Source: Anaerolineae bacterium
GTDB lineage: Bacteria; Chloroflexota; Anaerolineae; Aggregatilineales; Phototrophicaceae
DNA: 64,000 nucleotides
NCBI GenBank assembly: GCA_017303635.1
Contig: JAFLCG010000019.1
Location: 1-64,000 of the forward strand
Reading direction: 5' to 3'
The translations under genes and the position numbers were made by a program. This document shows positions 25,661 through 33,289 of the stretch, in pieces (positions within the stretch are counted from its first letter, which is position 1; each line of letters begins with the position of its first letter). The notes below the pieces were generated by a model. It saw only the letters and a program-made list of their open reading frames with translations. It was not told the origin of the DNA and made no database searches.

Positions 25661-25921
25661 GTGAGTATCGTTGGTATCCTTTATACCCTTCTACAGATCT
25701 ACAGCTTTATATTGCTGGCACGGGTGCTACTGAGTTGGTTCCCTAACATTGACCGCAGCAATCAGATCGTCCAGTTCCTCTATGATGTGACTGAACCCGT
25801 CCTGAAACCTATTCGTGATATGCTGCCGCAAAATGGAATGATGGATTTCAGCCCGTTGATTGCATTTCTCATCATCACAGTCCTTACCCGCCTGTTGACC
25901 AGCATCAGCATCGGGATGTAA
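25661..25921 (+). CDS. YggT-family membrane protein
   Basis: An 86-residue protein with two hydrophobic helices (about 3-22 and 63-83) around a conserved cytoplasmic part, LLSWFPNIDRSNQIVQFLYDVTEPVLKPIRDMLP. That is the single-repeat YggT/YlmG signature. The start is GTG. It completes the pgeF-yggS-yggT run. YlmG proteins affect nucleoid or membrane organisation; the exact role is not settled. Confidence 0.88.
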   Translation: MSIVGILYTLLQIYSFILLARVLLSWFPNIDRSNQIVQFLYDVTEPVLKPIRDMLPQNGMMDFSPLIAFLIITVLTRLLTSISIGM

Positions 25922-26056
25922 AGTACCGTCAGTTTGCTCTCAACGCCGCATTCTACTAAACTTGCCAGATAGCCTCTTGGCTTGTTAAGGGTTGTCGTAT
26001 TGAATCTGGCGGCATAATAGAACTACTAGGGATGCGGCAAGAGGAGTAACGGACGT

Positions 26057-26380
26057 ATGACATCCAATCGCAAATTTGAAATTACTGATGCGCGTGGTGG
26101 TGCGGCCTTCACGGTACGGGTAACAACCCGGTCTGACATAGCCGAAATTATGGGCGTCCAGGATGACGGTGCCTTAAAGATTAGGCTAACTGCAGCGGGT
26201 GCAGGTGACGAAGCAGCGAACCGTGAGCTAGTCAACTTGCTCGCTGCCCGCCTTGAGGTTCCCCCTGCCTCCATCGAGATTGTCGCAGGTTCCAATGGTC
26301 GTGAGAAGATATTGAGTGTGGAAGGCATATCGACAGCCGATGTCGAAGCGAAATTGGGGAATCGGCGCGACGAAAGCTAA
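26057..26380 (+). CDS. DUF167 / YggU-family protein
   Basis: A 107-residue small alpha/beta protein. The motif DGALKIRLTAAGAGDEANRELVNLLA with following SIEIVAGSNGREK is the DUF167 signature (VSAPPVDGKAN-like region). Function is unknown, though yggU is often near yggT. AGAGGAG lies ten bases upstream of the ATG. The 135-bp gap after yggT has a weak TAATAG-type -10. Its 3' end overlaps the next lipoprotein gene by 41 bp. Confidence 0.82.
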   Translation: MTSNRKFEITDARGGAAFTVRVTTRSDIAEIMGVQDDGALKIRLTAAGAGDEAANRELVNLLAARLEVPPASIEIVAGSNGREKILSVEGISTADVEAKLGNRRDES

Positions 26381-26876
26381 CCTGGCGGTTTTGCTGGCCC
26401 TCGTGCTGGCAGCCTGTACCGCCGAGCCTCCAGCCGTCGCCGAACCTACTCAGCCGTTAATTCAGGCGACTGCGACCTTTACGCCTTCGCCAATCCCACC
26501 CACCTTCACCCCGTCCAGCGACTTATCTGCGCCGGGCGATGTTGGGGGTGTGTCTACTTCGCCATCCCCTGCCTCAGCCAGCCCGGATGACCTAGGTGAA
26601 GATCAAGTCGCCACTGAATTAGCTGCTTTGGCGCAGAGGCGTATTGCCCAGGAACAGGATGTCCCCATTAACCAGGTTGAAATTGTCAGTATCGAAGCCT
26701 ATGTCTGGCAGGATACCAGCCTGGGTTGTCCAGAACCGGGTCAAACCTACGCACCAGTAGCCGTAGATGGCTATCGTATTGTGCTTGAAGTCAGGGATAC
26801 ACTGGTCATATTTCACACGGATTTCGACCGGGCCATCCCCTGTGATCCGGATCTGGAACAGCTGCCAGAAAGCTAA
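26340..26876 (+). CDS. Small lipoprotein of unknown function
   Basis: About 178 residues. From the ATG at 26340 the protein reads MSKRNWGIGATKANLAVLLALVLAAC, a lipoprotein signal with its cysteine. A Pro/Thr/Ser-rich linker (about 30-85) leads to a small domain: AQRRIAQEQDVPINQVEIVSI, WQDTSLGCPEPGQTYAPV and GYRIVLEVRDTLVIFHTDFDR. The domain recurs in lipoproteins of related bacteria as I recall, without known function. The earlier ATG at 26316 is possible but would put the hydrophobic core deeper. It converges on the NACHT-like gene. Confidence 0.72.
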   Translation: MSKRNWGIGATKANLAVLLALVLAACTAEPPAVAEPTQPLIQATATFTPSPIPPTFTPSSDLSAPGDVGGVSTSPSPASASPDDLGEDQVATELAALAQRRIAQEQDVPINQVEIVSIEAYVWQDTSLGCPEPGQTYAPVAVDGYRIVLEVRDTLVIFHTDFDRAIPCDPDLEQLPES

Positions 26877-26882
26877 TCTGTC

Positions 26883-29531
26883 CTAAATAGGTGCCGGAAG
26901 CGCCTTGCCGATATGGGCCTGTAAATAACCCAGCGCTCGGTGCGCGGACTCGCGCACCTCCGGCTGAACATCCCGCAGCGCTGTATAAAGCGAACGGGCG
27001 ACATGAGCAGCCCCTAATTGCCCCAGTACGCCAGCTGCATAGGTACGAGTTTCTGTAGACCCTTCCTGGAAAGCCTGCAAGAGCAGTTCAAGACCACCCT
27101 CGCCCTGAGGAATATTCTCCCCACGGCTGGCTGCCCATTCCTGTAGCCAGGCAATTTGGTCAGGCTGCGGAATGCGGGGGGCACGCACACCATGACCAGC
27201 TTGCTGTTGTTGAAACACCAGTTGCGCCGCTGAACGCACATACCACTGCTGATCTTCCAGGAACGATTGGTAGATAGCAATCCGTGCCCACTTAGTAGAT
27301 AGCCGCTTCAGACCAAACACAGCCGCCCGCCGTACCATCATTTCATCGTCCTGGATGGCGTCATAAAGCACGGGATAACCCTCAACCGGCATGTCGGAGA
27401 AGATTTCTGCGATCAGTCGCCGTTGTTGCTCGGTGCCCTCCGAGAGAATATCAATCATAGCAGTGAGGCTCTCTTCGGTCCGCAGCGCCCCCAGCGCCAT
27501 CGTGGCAGCCAGTTGTACATCCACATGTTTATCAGCTGCCAAATTCCGCAGACCGTTAACCGCGTCGGCATCCTCCAGCGCACCCAATCCAAGACAGGCC
27601 AATATCCGCATGTGTGGATCCTGGTTGCGTGCCATTTGCCGGAAGAGGCTGCTGGCTTTATCACTGTCTGACATAACCAGGGCTGCAGTAGCACGTTCAC
27701 GAATCAAGGGGAACTGGCTGGGAGCGCCGATTAGCCCGATCAGATGCCGAATGTAGCTTTCCTTCCATTCAGCTTCGCTCTTGGCCAATCGCGCCCATGG
27801 CGCCATCTCGAATACCTGGCTCTGGAGGATATCCGCTGGCGCAGTCAATCGGGTCTCAACTACGTCATCAATCGGGCTTTGCATCCCCAAATAGCCGATA
27901 GCTGCAGTCCAAGCCGGATTCAGACTGCGTTCAGCAAGCGCTTCAGGCGGTTGTTCTTTAAGCCACAAACTCGCCACATAGGCCGCGATCTGTGGATGAC
28001 GAAAGTAGTAACGTCCACCAGTCTGCCGGACAAGCAAACCCGTTTTGCGCAGAGCATTTAATAGCTTGCCCTGGGCGCTGATTTCTTTATCCTTCTCACC
28101 TTTTTTCTTGCCATCGGCGGATTCTGTTTCAGGTTGTACCTCAGCCTCAGGCACACTGGGGACAACCCCCATCAACGCTTCCAGCCGGGCACGGGTGATA
28201 ACGCCTTCATCTAACTGCAGCATCGCCGCTAGCGTTAGGGGTTGCAAGACCTGGGTAAAAGTCTGTTCAGGGGGCAACAGGCGGGCCACCCAGGAGCGTA
28301 GCCAACCCTCCGTTCCCGGCAAATCAGCATCATTGGCAAAATTCGCCCGAATTTTGAGAGTCAGATCACATGGACTCAAACCGCGATTTTTAACCTTGGT
28401 ACGTTCGATAACATCTGTCGCTGGTTTTGTACCGCGCAAACGCTTTGCGCCAGTATGCACCCATGCTTCCGCCCAATTATCGACCAGTTGAGCTTGATCA
28501 CTATCGGAAAAAGGCCGCAGGAACACAGGCGTTAAGCCAATTCGCATGAGTGCGCCATACCCGGTCGCCGGACCAACCACGATGAAAAAGTTATCCGGAT
28601 AGGCTTGCATCAAGGCATCCAACCAGACTAGACGGCGTTGCCGTTCGCCTTCTGGCAGGTCATCATAGCCATCCACCAGCAGTAACACCTGACCAGCCAA
28701 CAACCGGTTATAAAGATGACCAGGCAGGGTCTTGGCGGTAATACGTCCGACTTCGCGCTGAGCCGCCCTTACCAGCGGTTCAGACGGGTCAACTTCCTTG
28801 CCATACTCCACATCCGCCGGGTTAATATCACCCAGATGGATGTAAACAGGCATCAGGTGGCTAAACTGGCTGACACCATCCGCCTTCTTATCCTGGGCAT
28901 CCACACCTTTCTCTTCCGCCAGTTTTTGCTGGGCGCGCTCCTCCAGCATCAGGCGTTCTTTGATGCGGACGGCGCGTTGTTTTTCGTTCAGCGCCGCTTC
29001 TTCCGCGTCCAGTTTCTGCTGAACCCGGTCAACCGCTCGCCGAAAACTGAGGACGCCAAGACTCCGCAACGCCATCAGCAGCAGCGCCGTCGTCCGTCCA
29101 CTGCCGGGAACGCCAAGCAGCGCCAGCCGTCGGCTACCGCCACTCAGTTCATCCATATTCAGCGTGTCCAGATTATAGGGAGCATGTAAGGCAGGCAGAT
29201 CATGTACTTGCGGGACCATACGAAAAACGTCCCACAGCACCTCGTCTTCCTGCGGGCCTGGAAGAGGGGGCGGTGGCAGGAACCGCGGTTCAATAGCAAT
29301 CTCCGAGAGCTTGACGCCACTTGGCCCCATATGGCCGCGTTCTGCCAGCATGATTAAATCACTCACATAGCGCCGATCAGAAGATCGTACTGCATTGTTC
29401 TGAACATTACTGGCTTGTGTACTAATCGTCCCCAGCGTCCGACCAATCAGGTGACGTGCCCGATACACTCCATAGGCAGTAGCCCAACCAGCCAGTAGGC
29501 CGATACCGAAGTTTTCTGCGTCGAATCCCAT
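26883..29531 (-). CDS. Membrane-anchored NACHT-like STAND NTPase with HEAT repeats
   Basis: An 882-residue protein, start chosen at the ATG preceded by GGATGGAG. A hydrophobic stretch at residues 8-24 could anchor it. The NTPase has Walker A GVPGSGRTTA (140-149), a charged coiled insert (about 165-222), YIHLGDINP, Walker B VLLLVDGYDDL (282-292) and a sensor-like FFIVVGPATGYG, in the NACHT order. A helical region with a second charged insert follows. From about residue 600 to the end lie HEAT-like repeats (RILACLGLGALEDADAVNGL, VQLAATMALGALRTEESL). NACHT-HEAT proteins are signalling switches and some are antiviral; the role here is unknown. No obvious effector domain is fused. Confidence 0.75.
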   Translation of the reverse strand: MGFDAENFGIGLLAGWATAYGVYRARHLIGRTLGTISTQASNVQNNAVRSSDRRYVSDLIMLAERGHMGPSGVKLSEIAIEPRFLPPPPLPGPQEDEVLWDVFRMVPQVHDLPALHAPYNLDTLNMDELSGGSRRLALLGVPGSGRTTALLLMALRSLGVLSFRRAVDRVQQKLDAEEAALNEKQRAVRIKERLMLEERAQQKLAEEKGVDAQDKKADGVSQFSHLMPVYIHLGDINPADVEYGKEVDPSEPLVRAAQREVGRITAKTLPGHLYNRLLAGQVLLLVDGYDDLPEGERQRRLVWLDALMQAYPDNFFIVVGPATGYGALMRIGLTPVFLRPFSDSDQAQLVDNWAEAWVHTGAKRLRGTKPATDVIERTKVKNRGLSPCDLTLKIRANFANDADLPGTEGWLRSWVARLLPPEQTFTQVLQPLTLAAMLQLDEGVITRARLEALMGVVPSVPEAEVQPETESADGKKKGEKDKEISAQGKLLNALRKTGLLVRQTGGRYYFRHPQIAAYVASLWLKEQPPEALAERSLNPAWTAAIGYLGMQSPIDDVVETRLTAPADILQSQVFEMAPWARLAKSEAEWKESYIRHLIGLIGAPSQFPLIRERATAALVMSDSDKASSLFRQMARNQDPHMRILACLGLGALEDADAVNGLRNLAADKHVDVQLAATMALGALRTEESLTAMIDILSEGTEQQRRLIAEIFSDMPVEGYPVLYDAIQDDEMMVRRAAVFGLKRLSTKWARIAIYQSFLEDQQWYVRSAAQLVFQQQQAGHGVRAPRIPQPDQIAWLQEWAASRGENIPQGEGGLELLLQAFQEGSTETRTYAAGVLGQLGAAHVARSLYTALRDVQPEVRESAHRALGYLQAHIGKALPAPI

Positions 29532-29652
29532 GCTGACTCCATCCTTCCGGTATCCATGTACGGTGGCGTTCACATCCACCCGGTGTACAATTCAAAAGCC
29601 TTAAGCTCTGCTCGTCTGACTTCTGCATTATGGTTGAAGTTGATGTAAGGAC

Positions 29653-29680
29653 ATTATACACCGGGGACTTGGACCGCAAG
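29653..29680 (-). promoter_or_regulatory. Predicted promoter of the NACHT-like gene
   Basis: A perfect minus-strand TATAAT (29653-29658) has a weak -35 CTTGCG (29675-29680) 16 bp away, about 120 bp upstream of the chosen start. The region is shared with the divergent membrane-protein operon. Confidence 0.35.
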
Positions 29681-29709
29681 CCCGGTGATCTCAATGAAAG
29701 TGGGTTGAG

Positions 29710-31338
29710 ATGCAGGCCCCTCGTGACATTGTGCATATCACCTCCCAAGAGTGGCGTTGGGTTCTCATCCTGGCCATTGGCTTTACCGCCCTTGCGTTCC
29801 TTCCGCTTCTGATGATGAGTGGCGCAGGGGGAGATGCCTGGCACTTCATGGGCGTCATCATGAACTATCAGGATGGGGCGACCTACTTTGCCAAAATGGC
29901 CCAGGGTCAGGAAGGCAACTGGCTCATCTACTTCCGCCATACAGCCGAACCCCATGGCGGTGTCTTCATTCAGGTCGTCTACCCGGCTCTCGGCCATCTG
30001 GCGCGGATACTCGATCTGCCGCTGGAATCGATGTTCCATATTGCCCGGCTGGTTTCTGCCATGCTCATGTACATGGCACTTTACTACCTCGGCGCTACCA
30101 TCTGGACGCGCCTCCGCACGCGTCGCATGTTCTTTCTCTTGGTCGCCATCTGTTCCGGACTCGGTTGGTTCTTCAGCCCGCTTCTTGAAGCGCTGGGCCA
30201 GCCGGGTATGACCAGTTTACCCGATTTATTTATCCCAGAAATTTACCCGTTCTACAGCAGCCTGGTGAACGTGCATTTTCCGTTAGCGATTGCGTCTCTA
30301 GCCCTGTTAGCCAGTATCATGATTGTCGCCTTCCGTCCTGGCGCAACCCATGAACCAGGCATCAGCAATGGTGGATTTATGGCCGCCCTGCTCAGCCTGG
30401 CCTTAGCACTGCTCTACCCGCAAGCCCTGGCGTCGCTAGGGGCGGCACTGGCCCTGTCTACACTAGCCCACTGGCTTGGTCAGCGCCGATTGATCTGGCG
30501 GGATCTACGCTGGGTTTCAATCGTAGCGCTCCCAGCCCTGCCCCTTGCGACCTACTATGCCGCCATCGTGACCTACAATCCCATCGTCGCTGAATGGAAC
30601 CGGCAAAATGTAACATCCCCTCCCAGTATTCTTGTATTAGCACTGGGTCTGGGTCTGCCGTTGCTGATTGCTATACCGGGCTTTATCCGCGCCGTGCGGC
30701 GTTTTGATGCCGATGGGGATCGGATCATGCTGCTCTGGTTGGTCGCCATGCTGGTTCTCATGTATTTGCCTACCAGCACGGGTCGTCGCTTTGCCGCCGG
30801 GATGATGATCCCATTGGCCTATTTCGCCGCCCGGGCGTTGGAGGATTTCTGGTTCGAGCGGGTCAGCCGTCGCTGGCGCTACCGACTGATCTTGCCTGTC
30901 ATCCCGCTGATGACCTTGAGTTGGCTCTTTGTCCTGCTGGCGGGCACCCAGGTCCGCGCTGGTCAATTCTTACCGGTTAACTACATCGCTGCCTTCGAAT
31001 GGCTTCGGGAGAACCAGCGTGATGGTGATGTGATACTGGCCTCTGAGGAAGTCAGCGCCTGGATTCCGGGACTTGTCGGCAGTCGTGTCGTCTACGGTCA
31101 TCCGTTTGAAACGCTCAACGCTCTGGAAAAAGAACAGGCCGTCAAGGATTGGTACGCGGGCAGGCTTTCCGATTGTGGTGATCTACCACGCCGCAACCAG
31201 GTACGCTATATCATCCTCGGCCCATTGGAAACTGAACTGCGCGAGACTGGGAGTGACCTGCCGGACTGTGCGGCTGATCTGACCGAAGTCTACAAGTCAG
31301 AAACCGGTGATCTTCGCATCTATGCTGTCGAAGACTAA
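29710..31338 (+). CDS. Polytopic membrane protein, glycosyltransferase-like (function unknown)
   Basis: A 542-residue integral membrane protein with roughly ten to twelve helices through residue 430 and a soluble C-terminal part. Features such as GGAGGDAWHFMGVIMNYQDGATYFAKMAQGQEGNWL near the first helix, and the C-terminal FEWLRENQRDGDVILASEEVSAWIPGLVGSRVVYGHPFET, resemble GT-C type membrane glycosyltransferases and YfhO relatives. I could not assign a family with certainty. It is the first of three overlapping membrane-protein genes; the second starts 17 bp before this stop. A role in glycan or glycolipid assembly is inferred from the company. Confidence 0.68.
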   Translation: MQAPRDIVHITSQEWRWVLILAIGFTALAFLPLLMMSGAGGDAWHFMGVIMNYQDGATYFAKMAQGQEGNWLIYFRHTAEPHGGVFIQVVYPALGHLARILDLPLESMFHIARLVSAMLMYMALYYLGATIWTRLRTRRMFFLLVAICSGLGWFFSPLLEALGQPGMTSLPDLFIPEIYPFYSSLVNVHFPLAIASLALLASIMIVAFRPGATHEPGISNGGFMAALLSLALALLYPQALASLGAALALSTLAHWLGQRRLIWRDLRWVSIVALPALPLATYYAAIVTYNPIVAEWNRQNVTSPPSILVLALGLGLPLLIAIPGFIRAVRRFDADGDRIMLLWLVAMLVLMYLPTSTGRRFAAGMMIPLAYFAARALEDFWFERVSRRWRYRLILPVIPLMTLSWLFVLLAGTQVRAGQFLPVNYIAAFEWLRENQRDGDVILASEEVSAWIPGLVGSRVVYGHPFETLNALEKEQAVKDWYAGRLSDCGDLPRRNQVRYIILGPLETELRETGSDLPDCAADLTEVYKSETGDLRIYAVED

Positions 31339-33289
31339 CGCAGTCTTGCTGCTGGCGGCACTGGCGATCCTTGTACTAGCTGGGTTGCAACCAGAGGCCT
31401 TGCCCTTCCCCGGTGCGGAGGCCCGCTTCTCTGATGCGGTGGTATCGCACTGGCCTGCGGCGCTCTTCCTGCGCGAGTCGGTACTAGAGCGCGGCGAGTT
31501 CCCCATCTGGCGAGAGACCACCTTCGCCGGTGCGCCTTTCGCCGCTAACCCGCTGAACAAAACAGCTTACCCGCCCCAATGGTTGGCGCTGATCTTCCCC
31601 CCGGCCCTCCACTTGAACCTCTTGGCGCTTTTGCATCTCGGCGTCGCTTTTGTAGGTATGTTTTTGTGGGCACGCCACTTGAATCTGCGTGCGGAAGCTG
31701 CTTCATTAGCCGCTATTGCCTATACCCTTGCGCCTCGTCTGATCGGGCATCTGGGAGCCGGTCATCTGGATGTGCTCTATGCCCTGGCCTGGTTCCCCTG
31801 GTTGATGTTTAGCTTGCGACAGGTTTTTGACCGGGGTCGGCTGGTGGATTGGCTGAGTTTATCGTTGGTAACGGCGCTATTGATTCTGGCGGATATGCGC
31901 GTCAGCCTGTTCGCCTTGCTGACCGGCGCGGTCTATGCCGCCAGCCTTTTCTACCGCCACAAGGACTGGGCTGTATGTTTCCTGCCCATGATCGGGGCCG
32001 CTGTATTGACGGTGCTGCTGATCCTCGGCCTGATGGTACCCTTGCTGATCTGGTCGCCCTACCTGACCCGTGCATCGGTAACCGCCGCTGATGCCGGTGG
32101 ACTTTCATTGCAACCGATTCACCTGCTAGGGCTGCTCTTGCCGCAACATCGGGGCACAGTCGAAAACCTGACCTACTTCGGTTGGCCTGTGCTGCTGCTG
32201 GCGCTACTGGGGCTGCTCACCTTTAGTTTGCGGCAGCGCAGCCTGGGATTGGCCCTCAGTGTGTTGATCCTGCTCTATGCGCTCGGACCCGCCGGTGCGC
32301 TCTGGTCTGTGTTGACTAATATCTTTCCCTTTCTGCTCTGGTTCCGGGTGCCGTCCCGTGTCTGGTTAATTCTCGCCCTGCTCATCCCGTTGATGGCAGG
32401 TTTTGGGCTTCATTGGTTGTTGGGGTTCATCGAGTCTCACGCTACCCAACGCTTCCGGCGCTTGAATCTCGGCATGATGGCCCTGACGATGCTGGCGACC
32501 ATCGGCGGGATTGCAGCGTTGACACTGCTTGGTTTACCGCCTACCGTCGGTCTGAGCACCCTCATCATGGGAGCGATGAGTGGTCTCCTCTTGCTGCTGG
32601 CGCTCAATCAACGGATAGCAAAACGCTGGTTGGCACCAGTCTTCTTAGTGTTAGTTGTCCTTGATCTGGGTTGGACGACGTTACAAATCATCGAGTGGCG
32701 CGGCCCGGAGCAATGGCTGGAACCCGGCAGGCCGCTGGCGGAGCGTCTGCTTGCCGACAATGCCGACCGTATCTATTCCCCGGCCTACAGCCTCGAACAG
32801 CAGGTGGCTGCCGCTTATAACCTGAAGCTGTTTGGCGGGGTTGACCCATTCCAAATCCAGTCAATCACCGAGGCGATTACAGCAGCGGGCGGCGTACCGC
32901 TGACCAGCTACAGCGTAGTCATCCCTCCGTTAAATGTCACCAGCGAAGCAGAACTTAATCAGGCCAACCGCGAAGCAATCATTGATACCCGGCTGCTGGG
33001 CATCTGGCACGTCAGCCATCTTGTCGCCCCTTATGAAATCAGCCATCCACGCCTCGAATTACTGGATTACATCAACTCAATCTACATCTATCGCAACCTG
33101 GATAATCAGGATCGCCCTGCTGCCGACGATATTCCGGGTTGGTCAACCGATACCACTATCCAGCCAGATGCCGCTACCATCGTTCAGATGAATAGCCTTA
33201 CACAAATAGTCGCGCTTTTCTCCCTCATCGCGTTTGCTGGAGTCACCATTTTATGGCTGAGTCTGTTTCTGCGTCCCCGCCGCGCTTGA
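31322..33289 (+). CDS. YfhO-like polytopic membrane protein
   Basis: About 655 residues with a dozen or so predicted TM helices. The N-terminal loop, LPFPGAEARFSDAVVSHWPAALFLRESVLERGEFPIWRETTFAGAPFAANPLN, matches the substrate-side loop of YfhO-family proteins (lipoteichoic-acid glycosylation-type GT-C enzymes). The C-terminal 170 residues are extracytoplasmic, with one final helix. A GTG at 31307 is an alternative start; I prefer the ATG at 31322. It overlaps both neighbours, by 17 bp and 37 bp, so the three are one transcript. Confidence 0.75.
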   Translation: MLSKTNAVLLLAALAILVLAGLQPEALPFPGAEARFSDAVVSHWPAALFLRESVLERGEFPIWRETTFAGAPFAANPLNKTAYPPQWLALIFPPALHLNLLALLHLGVAFVGMFLWARHLNLRAEAASLAAIAYTLAPRLIGHLGAGHLDVLYALAWFPWLMFSLRQVFDRGRLVDWLSLSLVTALLILADMRVSLFALLTGAVYAASLFYRHKDWAVCFLPMIGAAVLTVLLILGLMVPLLIWSPYLTRASVTAADAGGLSLQPIHLLGLLLPQHRGTVENLTYFGWPVLLLALLGLLTFSLRQRSLGLALSVLILLYALGPAGALWSVLTNIFPFLLWFRVPSRVWLILALLIPLMAGFGLHWLLGFIESHATQRFRRLNLGMMALTMLATIGGIAALTLLGLPPTVGLSTLIMGAMSGLLLLLALNQRIAKRWLAPVFLVLVVLDLGWTTLQIIEWRGPEQWLEPGRPLAERLLADNADRIYSPAYSLEQQVAAAYNLKLFGGVDPFQIQSITEAITAAGGVPLTSYSVVIPPLNVTSEAELNQANREAIIDTRLLGIWHVSHLVAPYEISHPRLELLDYINSIYIYRNLDNQDRPAADDIPGWSTDTTIQPDAATIVQMNSLTQIVALFSLIAFAGVTILWLSLFLRPRRA

